Assembly (NCBI GenBank): GCA_964483105.1
Contig: CAYZZU010000001.1
Span: 123,322-187,321 of the forward strand
DNA length: 64,000 nucleotides
DNA from: CAYZZU01 sp964483105
Lineage (GTDB): Bacteria > CG2-30-53-67
Direction of reading: 5' to 3'
Every line of letters starts with the position of its first letter. Position 1 is the first letter of the stretch. The notes below the pieces were generated by a model. That model was not told the DNA's origin. It saw only the letters and a list, made by a program, of their open reading frames with translations, and did no database searches. Made by a program: the position numbers and the translations under genes. Positions 34,833 through 43,716 of the stretch are shown piece after piece.

Positions 34833-35702
34833 ATGACGAAAACCATTCGGAATCTGCTTTCCATGATCAAATTTTCCCATACGGTTTTTGCCCTTCCTTT
34901 TGCCCTCATGGGGGCGCTCCTGGCGGAGGGAGGGATCCCGGCAGCGGGAACGCTCTTCTGGATTCTGACGGCCATGGTGGGTGGACGCACCGCGGCCATG
35001 ACTTTTAATCGCATCGTGGATCGAAAGTTGGACGCCGCAAATCCCAGGACGTCGGGGCGGGAATTGCCGAAGGGGGTGGTCCGGGAATCTCAGGCGCTGT
35101 GGCTGCTTGTTGCCTCTGTGATCCTGTTTGAATGGTCCGCATTCCGGCTGAACCGGCTCTGTCTCCTGCTTTCCCCACTCGCCCTTCTCGTGCTTTTCGG
35201 GTATTCTCTGACCAAACGGTTCACCCGTTATTCCCATCTGGTGCTGGGATTCGCCCTCGCCCTGGCCCCGGTCGGGGCCTTTATCGCCGTCAAGGGATTG
35301 GTTGACGGACCGATCCTGGTTCTCGGCCTGGCCGTGCTCTTCTGGGTGGCCGGGTTTGATATCCTCTATGCGATACAGGACATGGAGTTTGACCGGAGGG
35401 AGGGGCTGTATTCGATTCCCCGTTTCTTCGGGGTTCGTACCTCGCTTTTCATCGCACGGATCTTTCACGGATTCACCTTCTTTTTGCTGCTCCTGGTTTC
35501 CTCGCTCTTCGATCTGGGCTGGTTCTACCGGATCGGAGTCGGGGTGGTGGGGGGACTCCTCCTCTATGAGCATTCTCTGGTGCGCGCGCGTGACCTGTCG
35601 CGCCTGAACAGGGCCTTTTTCAACATGAACGGATATATCAGTGTAACCATTTTTTTCTTTACTCTCCTGGATCTGATGGTCAAGAGGGGGGGCAATGGCT
35701 GA
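34833..35702 (+). CDS. UbiA-family prenyltransferase (4-hydroxybenzoate / menaquinone type)
   Basis: 289 residues with about eight membrane spans. Both aspartate-rich motifs are present: NRIVDRKLDAANPRTSGREL and DILYAIQDMEFDRREGLYSIP. The latter is typical of the 4-hydroxybenzoate polyprenyltransferase and MqnP group. It attaches a polyprenyl tail to an aromatic quinone precursor in the inner membrane. The overlapping ubiX-like gene supports quinone biosynthesis. Whether ubiquinone or futalosine-route menaquinone is made cannot be told here. Confidence 0.85.
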   Translation: MTKTIRNLLSMIKFSHTVFALPFALMGALLAEGGIPAAGTLFWILTAMVGGRTAAMTFNRIVDRKLDAANPRTSGRELPKGVVRESQALWLLVASVILFEWSAFRLNRLCLLLSPLALLVLFGYSLTKRFTRYSHLVLGFALALAPVGAFIAVKGLVDGPILVLGLAVLFWVAGFDILYAIQDMEFDRREGLYSIPRFFGVRTSLFIARIFHGFTFFLLLLVSSLFDLGWFYRIGVGVVGGLLLYEHSLVRARDLSRLNRAFFNMNGYISVTIFFFTLLDLMVKRGGNG

Positions 35703-36306
35703 GCAGGGCAGGTGGGTCCTCGGGATCACCGGCGCGAGCGGCGCCGTATACGGAGTGCGGCTCCTTGAGCTTCTGGTGCAGTTCGGTGTCGAAGTGGATC
35801 TGGTTTGTTCCGAGGCCGGTCGGATCGTGGTCCGGGAGGAGACCGGGATCGATCTTTCCGGGGAATCGCCCTCCGGCAACAACCTGGATCAGGAGCTTCG
35901 ATTGAAGGGCTCGGCGGTTCAATATTACCGGAACAGCGATTTGATCAACCCCCTTTCCAGTGGTTCGTCCAGAAGGGCGGGGATGGTGATCGCCCCCTGT
36001 TCCATGGGAACTCTCGCGGCCCTGTCCCAGGGATTGGCCGACAACCTGATCCGGAGGTCGGCGGACGTCATGATCAAGCAGAAAAGGCCCCTGATTCTTC
36101 TTCCACGGGAGACCCCCCTGTCCGCCATCCACCTCGAAAATATGCTCCGACTTGCGAGACTGGGGGTGGTGATCCTGCCCCCCATGCCGGCCTTTTATCA
36201 CAAACCGGAATCTCTGGAAGATCTGGTCGACTTTGTGGTGGGGCGGGTCCTGGACGTCATGGGGATCGACCATCATCTCTATCGGAGATGGCAGGATGAG
36301 TTGTAA
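35695..36306 (+). CDS. ubiX: Flavin prenyltransferase (UbiX family)
   Basis: 203 residues with the UbiX start WVLGITGASGAVYGVRLLE and later APCSMGTLAALSQGLADNL and RPLILLPRETPLS. UbiX prenylates FMN to make the cofactor of UbiD-type decarboxylases. It overlaps the prenyltransferase gene by 8 bases, so the two are coupled and serve quinone synthesis. The UbiD partner is not in the window. Confidence 0.9.
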   Translation: MAEQGRWVLGITGASGAVYGVRLLELLVQFGVEVDLVCSEAGRIVVREETGIDLSGESPSGNNLDQELRLKGSAVQYYRNSDLINPLSSGSSRRAGMVIAPCSMGTLAALSQGLADNLIRRSADVMIKQKRPLILLPRETPLSAIHLENMLRLARLGVVILPPMPAFYHKPESLEDLVDFVVGRVLDVMGIDHHLYRRWQDEL

Positions 36307-36347
36307 ACAATACCCGTATGGGTGATGAGAAGGATGAAGGAGCGGAT

Positions 36348-37346
36348 ATGGAGGATACACTGCGGCAGGTTCGAGAACTGCTTCTGGCCGGAGGGGAGAT
36401 CACCAGTGAACAGGCTTTTCAGCTTGCCGACACGGGGATGGAGGGCCTGGGTGATCTCATGACCGTGGCCCGGGAGGTTCGGCAGGCCTTTCGCGGGAAC
36501 GAAGTGAGTCTCTGCGCGATTGTCAACGCCAAGTCGGGACAGTGCAGTGAGGATTGCCGTTTCTGCGCCCAATCACTCCGATATCGAACGGGCGTGAAGT
36601 CCTATCCGCTGATTCCGGGGGAGAAAATTCTGGAGGCTGCGGAGGTTTCAGCGGAAGAGGGGGCGGGTTTCTTCTGTATCGTAACCAGCGGAAGACGGGC
36701 GAACCGGGAAGAATTGCGAAAGATCATGATCGCCCTGGAACAACTTCGGGAGGAGGGGCGGGTCCGACCCTGCGCCTCTCTGGGTGCCCTCGATCTTCCG
36801 GACCTGGTCCGGTTGAGGGAAGCCGGGCTGGTCCGCTATCATCATAATCTGGAGACGTCGAGGAGTTTCTACGCATCGGTCTGTACCACCCATTCCTACG
36901 AGGAACGCGTGCGCACGGTTCGTTGGGTCAAAGAGGCAGGACTTTCCGCCTGTTCCGGGGGGATCTTCGGGTTGGGAGAGACCTTGAAACAACGTGTGGA
37001 GATGGCACTGACGCTCCGGGAGCTGGAGGTGGATTCGATCCCCCTGAATTTCTTGAACCCGATCCCGGGAACCCCTCTTGACGGGATGCCTTGTCTGGAC
37101 CGGGAGGAGATCTTAAAGAGCGTGGCGCTGTTCCGGCTGATCCATCCCGGCGCGGAGATTCGGGCCTGCGCCGGCCGGGAGGTGCATCTTGGAGACGACC
37201 CCGGGGTTTTGCTTCAGGCCGGAATCGACGGGATCCTTACGGGAGATTACCTGACCACGAAGGGAACGCAACCCGTAAAGGATCGGGAGATCATCGCCGC
37301 CCATGGGATGAAGGTGAAAGATGGAGGTGTACGCCAGGCCCCGTGA
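36348..37346 (+). CDS. bioB: Biotin synthase
   Basis: 332 residues. The radical-SAM cysteines Cys66, Cys70 and Cys73 lie in GQCSEDCRFCAQS, the BioB signature. YHHNLETSRSFY, CSGGIFGLGE and NFLNPIPGTPL follow, and ACAGREVHL supplies the conserved arginine of the second cluster region. It converts dethiobiotin to biotin. AAGGAG decides the start at ATG 36348. It overlaps bioW by 26 bases. Confidence 0.93.
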   Translation: MEDTLRQVRELLLAGGEITSEQAFQLADTGMEGLGDLMTVAREVRQAFRGNEVSLCAIVNAKSGQCSEDCRFCAQSLRYRTGVKSYPLIPGEKILEAAEVSAEEGAGFFCIVTSGRRANREELRKIMIALEQLREEGRVRPCASLGALDLPDLVRLREAGLVRYHHNLETSRSFYASVCTTHSYEERVRTVRWVKEAGLSACSGGIFGLGETLKQRVEMALTLRELEVDSIPLNFLNPIPGTPLDGMPCLDREEILKSVALFRLIHPGAEIRACAGREVHLGDDPGVLLQAGIDGILTGDYLTTKGTQPVKDREIIAAHGMKVKDGGVRQAP

Positions 37347-38145
37347 GGGGCTGTTCAGCGTCCGGATGCATGCCGGGACAGGAGAGAAGCACTTGTGCGG
37401 CGCGGAGCGGATCGTATCGGAGGGACGGATCTCCGAGACCGCGGGTCGCATGGTGGAGCGGGCCATGGGACACCGGCAGGAGGGGATGACCGCCTTTACG
37501 ATTCAGGTCGATCTTGTGGATCCCGATCAGATACGGAAGATTTCCCTCCTTCCGATCCGGACTGTAAAGACCGAAGGATGGCTCCAGGCCGAGCAGGAAG
37601 CCTTATCCCTTCTGGTTTCGGCCGGTGTTGCGCGGCAGGTGGCAAGAGAGGCCTTGCAGGCCGTCGGGAAGGGGGCGTCTCCTTCCGGTGGCAACATGCG
37701 GGGCGGAATGGTTGTTGACGCCGGGACCGGGAAACGTCTGGAACCGGATCGGGAACGGGGGGTCCGGGTGACCCGGATGGACCTTGCGGAAGAGATCCGG
37801 GAAACGATCCTGGAAGGGTTGAAACGTCGGGGAATCTTCCATCCCAGGGTGTTGGAGGCCGTGATCCTGGCCTCCAAGGTGGCGTCGGTTCCGGGAATCG
37901 TGGCCGAATTCTGTCGTTCGGATGATCCGGCCTACACCACCGGTTATGTGGCCTCGCGGGAATTGGGATATGTCCGGCTCCCGCATATTAAAGAGCGGGG
38001 AGATCACTTCGGCGGACGGGTCTTCTTCCTGAAACCGGGTGTCCCTCCGAATCCGGTGATACGGGACCTGGAGAGGCTTCCCTGCCTGGTCTCGGAAGCG
38101 GAAGTGGGTGATGCAGACGACGGGTTCCGCTTCCCGATCGAATGA
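37321..38145 (+). CDS. bioW: 6-carboxyhexanoate-CoA ligase (pimeloyl-CoA synthetase)
   Basis: 274 residues. It begins YARPREGLFSVRMHAGTGEK and has CGAERIVSEGRIS and GASPSGGNMRGGMVVDAGTG, all BioW features. It activates pimelate to pimeloyl-CoA, the entry of the BioW route to biotin. It overlaps bioB by 26 bases. Genes for the middle steps (bioF, bioA, bioD) are not adjacent. Confidence 0.9.
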   Translation: MEVYARPREGLFSVRMHAGTGEKHLCGAERIVSEGRISETAGRMVERAMGHRQEGMTAFTIQVDLVDPDQIRKISLLPIRTVKTEGWLQAEQEALSLLVSAGVARQVAREALQAVGKGASPSGGNMRGGMVVDAGTGKRLEPDRERGVRVTRMDLAEEIRETILEGLKRRGIFHPRVLEAVILASKVASVPGIVAEFCRSDDPAYTTGYVASRELGYVRLPHIKERGDHFGGRVFFLKPGVPPNPVIRDLERLPCLVSEAEVGDADDGFRFPIE

Positions 38146-38242
38146 GCCCCGGCTCCGGGATCTGTCCGAAAAGAGAGTGTCTCCAAAGGGTTTTCTTGCT
38201 TCATTTCAAGTAGGCGGTTGAACAGATTCAGGGGGATCACTG

Positions 38243-39340
38243 ATGCCGGATTCTCAGGATTTTTATCTTTCGGGCAGACCGATTCATCCCGGCCCGATCC
38301 GGGGGGATGAAACCGTTGCGCAACTGGTGGACCGGACTTTCCTGGCCTACAACGCGGGGCGGCTCCGTGAGGCTTGTGGGCTTTTCTGTGAAAAGATGTT
38401 GGACGATGATGTCACGGTGGGTCTCAGTCTTTCCGGCGCCCTGACCCCCGCCGGGCTCGGGCCGTCCTGTATCGTCCCCCTGATCGAGAAAGGGTTTGTC
38501 GACTGGATTGTGTCAACCGGTGCGAACCTCTACCATGACACCCATTTCGGGATTGGACTGACCCTGCGTCGAGGGAGCCCTTTTCTGGATGACCGGGATC
38601 TGAAAAAGAAGGAGATCGTCCGGATTTATGATGTACTCTTCCCCTTTGACGTGCTCCTGAAAACGGACCGTTTCTTTTCCGAGGTTCTGGCCTCCGGGGA
38701 GTTTCAAACCCGGATGGGAACGGCGGAGTTACACTACCGCATCGGAAAGTATGTGGCGGGGCGGGAAAGGGTTCTGGGTCTTGAGTCTGTGAGTATCCTC
38801 TCCGCGGCCTACCGGGCCGGGGTTCCGGTCTATACCTCTTCGCCCGGGGATTCTTCCATCGGGATGAACCTGGCGGCCCTCCGGCTGCGGGGAGTGGGGC
38901 CCCGCCTGGATGTCGCCCTGGATGTTAATGAAACCGCCTCGATCGTCTATCATGCCAAGAAGAACGGCGGTAAAAGCGCCGTCCTGATGCTCGGGGGAGG
39001 CTCACCCAAGAATTTCATGCTCCAGACCGAGCCCCAGATCCAGGAGATCCTGGGGCTTTCGGAATCCGGTCATGATTTTTTTCTCCAGATTACCGACGCA
39101 AGACCCGATACGGGAGGTCTTTCCGGAGCCACCCCCTCGGAGGCGGTCTCCTGGGGGAAGGTCGACCCCGACCGTCTCCCCGACACGGTCGTGGCCTATG
39201 TGGACAGCACCATCGCTCTCCCTGTTCTGACGGCCTATGTCCTGAGCCGCCGTCCCCCCAGACGTCCGAAAGGGCTGTATCATCTTCGGGCCGAGATGCT
39301 CGCCTTCCTGGAGCAGGCCGTGGAAGAACGGTCCGGTTAA
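38243..39340 (+). CDS. Deoxyhypusine-synthase-like protein
   Basis: 365 residues. It has the deoxyhypusine synthase fold signatures: SLSGALTPAG, STGANLYHDTHF and the catalytic-lysine motif EAVSWGKV (Lys306), with ITDARPDTGG before it. The eukaryotic/archaeal enzyme moves an aminobutyl group from spermidine to eIF5A, which bacteria lack. Bacterial relatives are thought to use free polyamine acceptors, for example making homospermidine. The actual acceptor here is unknown. Its stop codon overlaps that of convergent gshB. Confidence 0.85.
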   Translation: MPDSQDFYLSGRPIHPGPIRGDETVAQLVDRTFLAYNAGRLREACGLFCEKMLDDDVTVGLSLSGALTPAGLGPSCIVPLIEKGFVDWIVSTGANLYHDTHFGIGLTLRRGSPFLDDRDLKKKEIVRIYDVLFPFDVLLKTDRFFSEVLASGEFQTRMGTAELHYRIGKYVAGRERVLGLESVSILSAAYRAGVPVYTSSPGDSSIGMNLAALRLRGVGPRLDVALDVNETASIVYHAKKNGGKSAVLMLGGGSPKNFMLQTEPQIQEILGLSESGHDFFLQITDARPDTGGLSGATPSEAVSWGKVDPDRLPDTVVAYVDSTIALPVLTAYVLSRRPPRRPKGLYHLRAEMLAFLEQAVEERSG

Positions 39341-40296
39341 CCCCGTCTTTTCCCGCACTCTTCCTCTACGAAGTCGATCACCTTCGCTTCCAGGCGGACC
39401 TGATTTAAGCGATTGATTTCATGGAGACAGGTCGGACTGGTGACATTGATTTCGGTCAGAAAACCTCCGATGACGTCCAGGCCGGCGAAGTAGATCCCCT
39501 GTTCCTTCAGGAAGGGGGCGATCGTTTCACAGATCTCTTCTTCCCTCGATGTAAGAAGAGTCGGGGTCTCCCGCCAGGGAACGCGGATCGGGGGGGATTC
39601 TCCGGGCGCCTGGGGGGGCAGCCAGAGGACGGCGCCGATCGGTTCTCCGTTGAGCAGGATGATCCGTTTGTCTCCACGGGCGGCCTCGTGAAGATACCGC
39701 TGGGCCAATACGAAGCGGGTCTCGTCACGGGTGGCCATTTCAAGAAGGGTGGGCCGGTTGATGGTGTTTTCCCGGACGTATAAGACCTCTCTCCCATAGG
39801 ACTTGTCCAGCGGTTTGACAATGATTTCCCCTCCTACCTTTTCCATGAACTCCTCGAGGAGAGAAATCCGACGGGTGATCAGGGATTCGGGTGTGAATCC
39901 CGGGAAACGGAGGGTCACGGCCTTTTCGTTGTTGTTACGGAGGGCGGCGGGATTGTTGATGACCAGCGTTTCGGGATGGACCCGGCTCAGGATGAGGGTC
40001 GCCGTGTAGTAGTTCAAGTCGAAGGGGGGATCTTTCCGCATGAAGAGGGAGTCCAGGTCGTTTAAAGAGAGAATCGTTTTTTGACCGAGCCGGTAATATT
40101 TCTCTCCCCGGAAGACCTCAATGTTCCGGGCCTCGGCCATCGGGGTGTTCCCGGATAAAAAGAGGTCCGGGAGGGTGATGTAATAGAGTTTGTGACCCCG
40201 CCGTTGTGACTCTAACATGAAGAGATAGGTGGAGTCGGTTTCGGTCCGGATCGTTTCGATGGGATCCATGACATATCCGATTTTCAGTTCCGGCAT
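39337..40296 (-). CDS. gshB: Glutathione synthetase
   Basis: 319 residues. The N-terminus (LKIGYVMDPIETIRTETDSTY) and the ATP-grasp segments (NNPAALRNNNEK, IIVKPLDKSYGREV, GLDVIGGFLTEINVTSPT) are those of prokaryotic GshB. It adds glycine to gamma-glutamylcysteine. It is divergent from gshA across a 213-base gap, and together they complete glutathione synthesis. Its TAA stop shares TTAA with the stop of the deoxyhypusine-synthase-like gene. Confidence 0.93.
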   Translation of the reverse strand: MPELKIGYVMDPIETIRTETDSTYLFMLESQRRGHKLYYITLPDLFLSGNTPMAEARNIEVFRGEKYYRLGQKTILSLNDLDSLFMRKDPPFDLNYYTATLILSRVHPETLVINNPAALRNNNEKAVTLRFPGFTPESLITRRISLLEEFMEKVGGEIIVKPLDKSYGREVLYVRENTINRPTLLEMATRDETRFVLAQRYLHEAARGDKRIILLNGEPIGAVLWLPPQAPGESPPIRVPWRETPTLLTSREEEICETIAPFLKEQGIYFAGLDVIGGFLTEINVTSPTCLHEINRLNQVRLEAKVIDFVEEECGKRRG

Positions 40297-40384
40297 GGGT
40301 TCTCCTTTCCGGGATGTGCGGCCAGGCGGGATTATCCGTTGATTTTTTCCCTGGATCGGTACAGAATACGTCCGGAAGTTTTGT

Positions 40385-40439
40385 AAATTCCACGCTGACC
40401 GCTGAATTTGGTTCGCTGATTGTGTCGTTCCTGATTGTG
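40385..40439. promoter_or_regulatory. Repeats in the gshB/gshA divergent region
   Basis: An inverted repeat AAATTC (40385-40390) / GAATTT (40404-40409) is followed by two tandem near-copies, GTTCGCTGATTGTG (40411-40424) and GTTCCTGATTGTG (40427-40439). They lie between the two glutathione genes and could be binding sites of a shared regulator. No regulator family is recognised. Confidence 0.3.
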
Positions 40440-40509
40440 CAGTTTTTGAAATCCGGGCCTGACGTTAACAGAGAATGGACCCGGAGTCAATACGGGGGAT
40501 GGGAAAAGG

Positions 40510-41892
40510 ATGAACACCGGGATGTCCGGGGGGGAACGCATCGGTTACGATGATCTTCTCCGCCATTTTTATGAAGGATGCAAACCGGAGTCGGATCTTC
40601 GGGTGGGGGGAGAGTATGAGTTGTTCGGAGTCGACTCCTCCTCGGGGACCGCAGTCCCGTATGACGGCGAGGAGGGAATCGGCAGAATCCTGGATGCGAT
40701 GCTGGTGGATCCGAAATGGTCCGCCGCCTGCGAACAGGATCAGTTGCTCTGTCTGGTAGGCCGGGATCGCTCCAATGTCACCCTGGAGCCGGGCGCTCAG
40801 GTCGAACTCTCCGGAGCGCCGATGGGAAGCCTTTCCGGGATGGGAGAAGAATTGCGCGGATTTGTCGGGGAGCTTTCTCATGCGTGCAGGGGGATGAAAG
40901 TCGACTTTATCGGGATCGGGATGCACCCTGTCAGTACCGGAGGGAGCATTCCTTTTCTTCGAAAGTGCCGCTACGATGTGATGGCGCCCTACCTGGAGAA
41001 AAAAGGGGCCCTCGCTCATACCATGATGAAGGAGACGGCGACGGTGCAGGTGAATCTTGACTACACCGATGAAGAAGACGCCCTGGACAAGCTCCGTACG
41101 GCGATGGGGGTGACTTCACTGGTATCGGCCATGTTGGCCAACTCCCCTCTCTCAGGAGGAAAACCGAACGGGTTCCTGACTCGGAGGGAACATGTCTGGC
41201 TTCATACCGATCCGGACCGGTGTGGTCTTCTCCCTTTTGTCTTCCGGAGGGAGGCCGGTTTCGAGGATTATCTTCGTTATGCCCTTCAGGTCCCGATGAT
41301 TTTTGTCTTCCGGGATGATGTGTGCGTGCCGATGGAGGGGATCCCCTTCCGGGAGTTTCTGGAAAAGGGGGCTTACGGTCTTAAGGCCACGCTGGATGAC
41401 TGGGAACTCCACCTGTCCACACTCTTCCCGGAGATCCGTTTGAAACAGTATATCGAACTTCGTGGCGCCGACGCGCAGGGACCGGGCCTGGCCCTGGCCG
41501 TTCCTTCACTCTGGAAGGGAATTCTTTACGACCGGGAGGCCCGGACCGCGGCCTGGGAACTGGTTTCCGGGTGGAGCCTGGAGGAGCGATTCCTTCTGCA
41601 CCGGGAGGTCTGCAGAAAGGGGCTTCAGGCGCGGATCCGGGGACGCTCGATCCTGGGGCCGGCGCGGGACTTGATCCGGATCGCGCGGCAGGGGCTCGAG
41701 AATCAGAAGGAAACCCTACGCTTCCTGGAACCTCTGGAAGATCTGGTGATCGGTGAGGGAAGATGCCCGGCGCAGGTTCTGCTTGAGAAGTGGGAAGGGT
41801 GGAACCACGATGCCGGGAAGTTGATTGCCGACTGCTCCTACCTGCGTTTCCGGGGGGGGGCTCCATCGTTCCGGGATGTTTCAGGCAGATAA
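40510..41892 (+). CDS. gshA: Glutamate-cysteine ligase (GCS2 type)
   Basis: 460 residues of the plant/alphaproteobacterial GCS2-like family: GGEYELFGVD near the N-terminus, DFIGIGMHPVS, ETATVQVNLDY and FIELRGAD-like YIELRGADAQGP. It makes gamma-glutamylcysteine, the first step to glutathione; gshB is divergent upstream. EgtA-type enzymes share the fold, but the neighbour favours glutathione. The last 55 bases overlap nagZ on the other strand. Confidence 0.88.
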   Translation: MNTGMSGGERIGYDDLLRHFYEGCKPESDLRVGGEYELFGVDSSSGTAVPYDGEEGIGRILDAMLVDPKWSAACEQDQLLCLVGRDRSNVTLEPGAQVELSGAPMGSLSGMGEELRGFVGELSHACRGMKVDFIGIGMHPVSTGGSIPFLRKCRYDVMAPYLEKKGALAHTMMKETATVQVNLDYTDEEDALDKLRTAMGVTSLVSAMLANSPLSGGKPNGFLTRREHVWLHTDPDRCGLLPFVFRREAGFEDYLRYALQVPMIFVFRDDVCVPMEGIPFREFLEKGAYGLKATLDDWELHLSTLFPEIRLKQYIELRGADAQGPGLALAVPSLWKGILYDREARTAAWELVSGWSLEERFLLHREVCRKGLQARIRGRSILGPARDLIRIARQGLENQKETLRFLEPLEDLVIGEGRCPAQVLLEKWEGWNHDAGKLIADCSYLRFRGGAPSFRDVSGR

Positions 41893-42947
41893 GAGGCAAT
41901 TTCCGCCGCCACTTCCGAATGTTCCCGTGATCCCACCTGCCTGCGGATCCGTTGAGGATCGATCCGGAAGGGGAGAGAGAGCCTTCTTCGTTTCAGATCG
42001 AGTATCCGGGAGACGGCCTCATCGATCCTCCTGTGGGACAGGATCCCTCTTTTCGCTGCCCGGATTACAGCGGCTATCCCCTTTTCCTGTTTGACGGGAT
42101 CATGACAGATCAGGAGCATGTCGACACCGGCCCGGAGCGCCCTGACGCAAGATTCCTCGATCCCGAAGTTCATCTCCACGGCGTCCATCTCCAGATCATC
42201 GGTGATGACCACGCCCTGAAAACCGAGTGAACCCCGAAGGAGTTTTTCGATCACGGCTGCGGAGAGTGTGGCCGGAAACCGGGGGTCGAGGGCGGGATAG
42301 AGGACATGGGCCGTCATGATCATTTCGACCCCGGAGCGGATGGCCTTCGCGAAGGGGGAGACCTCCCGGTTCAGCAGTATGTTTCGTTTCTGGTGAACTT
42401 CCGGGAGGGTCAGGTGAGAGTCGAGGGAGGTGTCTCCATGACCGGGAAAGTGCTTCCCGCAGGCGATCACCCCGGTCTCCTGCAATCCCTGAATGACGGC
42501 GCAACCGAGTCTCGCGACCCGGTCCGGGTCCCTGCCGAAGGATCGGACGCCGATGACCGGATTCTTCGGGTTGCTGTCGACATCGAGGACCGGCGCGAAA
42601 TCGAGGTTGATCCCTACAGCGGCGAGTTCCGTTCCGGTAACCCGTCCGAAGGTTCGCGCCAGATCCTCTGATCCTGACAGTCCGATCGGACGATTCCCGG
42701 GAAAGGAGGTAAAGGGAGAGGGCAGACGGGAGACGATTCCACCTTCCTGGTCGATCCCGATCAGGAGGGGTGTCGCGGCGTTCTCCTGGAGTTCGAGGGC
42801 CAGTTCTGCTGTCTGCATCGGGTCTTTCAGGTTTCTCGAAAAGAGGATGACCCCTCCGATGTCGTACTTCCGGATCAGCCGGAGGATCGGATCTTCCAGC
42901 CGGGTGCCGGAAAAGCCGAGAACAAAGAGTTGACCGATTCGGTTCAT
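41838..42947 (-). CDS. nagZ: Beta-N-acetylhexosaminidase (glycoside hydrolase family 3)
   Basis: 369 residues. GH3 motifs are clear: LIGIDQEGGIVSRL, the His-containing KHFPGHGDT (165-173) that acts as general acid/base in NagZ, and the nucleophile region ITDDLEM (Asp250/Asp251). It removes N-acetylglucosamine from peptidoglycan fragments during cell-wall recycling, normally in the cytoplasm; no signal peptide is seen. ATG 42947 follows AGGA on the - strand. The basic tail (PPRKRR) extends antisense into the end of gshA. Confidence 0.9.
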   Translation of the reverse strand: MNRIGQLFVLGFSGTRLEDPILRLIRKYDIGGVILFSRNLKDPMQTAELALELQENAATPLLIGIDQEGGIVSRLPSPFTSFPGNRPIGLSGSEDLARTFGRVTGTELAAVGINLDFAPVLDVDSNPKNPVIGVRSFGRDPDRVARLGCAVIQGLQETGVIACGKHFPGHGDTSLDSHLTLPEVHQKRNILLNREVSPFAKAIRSGVEMIMTAHVLYPALDPRFPATLSAAVIEKLLRGSLGFQGVVITDDLEMDAVEMNFGIEESCVRALRAGVDMLLICHDPVKQEKGIAAVIRAAKRGILSHRRIDEAVSRILDLKRRRLSLPFRIDPQRIRRQVGSREHSEVAAEIASYLPETSRNDGAPPRKRR

Positions 42948-43055
42948 CCTGTTGTTTCCTGGAAATGATGTCGCTTCTCTGTGGAGAGGCGAGAGGCCCG
43001 GATCCCTTCTGAGGAAGGCTATCATGCTCATCCGCCGGACGCAATGAAAGAATCA

Positions 43056-43084
43056 TTGTTTTTGGACAGGGAGTTCAGTATAAT
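43056..43084 (+). promoter_or_regulatory. Sigma-70 promoter for the zinc-ribbon/PBP operon
   Basis: TTGTTT (43056-43061), 17 bases, then a perfect TATAAT (43079-43084). It lies between divergent nagZ and the zinc-ribbon gene. Confidence 0.6.
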
Positions 43085-43137
43085 CATTCTATTCCGGGCA
43101 GAGTCAAGATGTTTTTGTCTTCAGGGAAGGGAAAAAC

Positions 43138-43716
43138 ATGCGGATCCGTTGCAAGAAGTGCGGTATGGCGTACCGGGTGGATGAACGACGCCTGACGCCG
43201 GAGGGGATACAGGCCCGATGCAGAAGCTGCGGCGCCATTCTTCGGATCCGGGTCCGGAAGAGAGATCCGGACGGGACGGCTGTCGCGTCCGATGAAAACA
43301 TGGCATTCCCGGAGGCGCCCCCTGCCTTGGAACGGGCGGGGGAGAAAGAGACGTCCGTGGGGACGGTCCGAAAACCCGATGAGGCGGAATATCGCTATTG
43401 CATCACCTGCGGTAAACCTCTGGATCGATCCATCCCGGCCGGAATGAACCCGCTCTGTTCGGACTGTGATGCCCGGCAGGCGGTGTGCCACCGTCGGAAA
43501 AATCCATTCCGCAGAGATCCGGTTCGTGCCCACCCCGGGAGACGAATCCGGCTGATTCTTCTGGTGATTCTCGTGCTCTTCCTTTCTGCCCTGTTGGGCT
43601 ACAGACTGGCACAGGGCGTGACAACTCCTCTCTTCTCCGGAGGGGAACAGATGAAAGGTGCTTCGTCCGTTGGGGAGATGGTGTATCGAGAATCGGAGAG
43701 AGAGGAGAGATCCTGA
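43138..43716 (+). CDS. MJ0042-type zinc-ribbon membrane protein
   Basis: 192 residues. The N-terminal zinc ribbon (RCKKCGMAYRVDERRL...ARCRSCG) is the MJ0042 domain. A second four-cysteine cluster lies near 88-112 (YCITCGKPL...LCSDCDARQAVC). A transmembrane segment is near 142-162. The function of such proteins is unknown. Its stop overlaps the start of the PBP gene (TGATG), so they are translationally coupled and it may act with the PBP at the membrane. Confidence 0.75.
   Translation: MRIRCKKCGMAYRVDERRLTPEGIQARCRSCGAILRIRVRKRDPDGTAVASDENMAFPEAPPALERAGEKETSVGTVRKPDEAEYRYCITCGKPLDRSIPAGMNPLCSDCDARQAVCHRRKNPFRRDPVRAHPGRRIRLILLVILVLFLSALLGYRLAQGVTTPLFSGGEQMKGASSVGEMVYRESEREERS

Noticed and set aside
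43485..43715. N-terminal extension of the PBP1A frame
   Set aside because: The extra 77 codons overlap the zinc-ribbon gene in another frame, are unlike any PBP N-terminus, and a ribosome site directly precedes ATG 43716.
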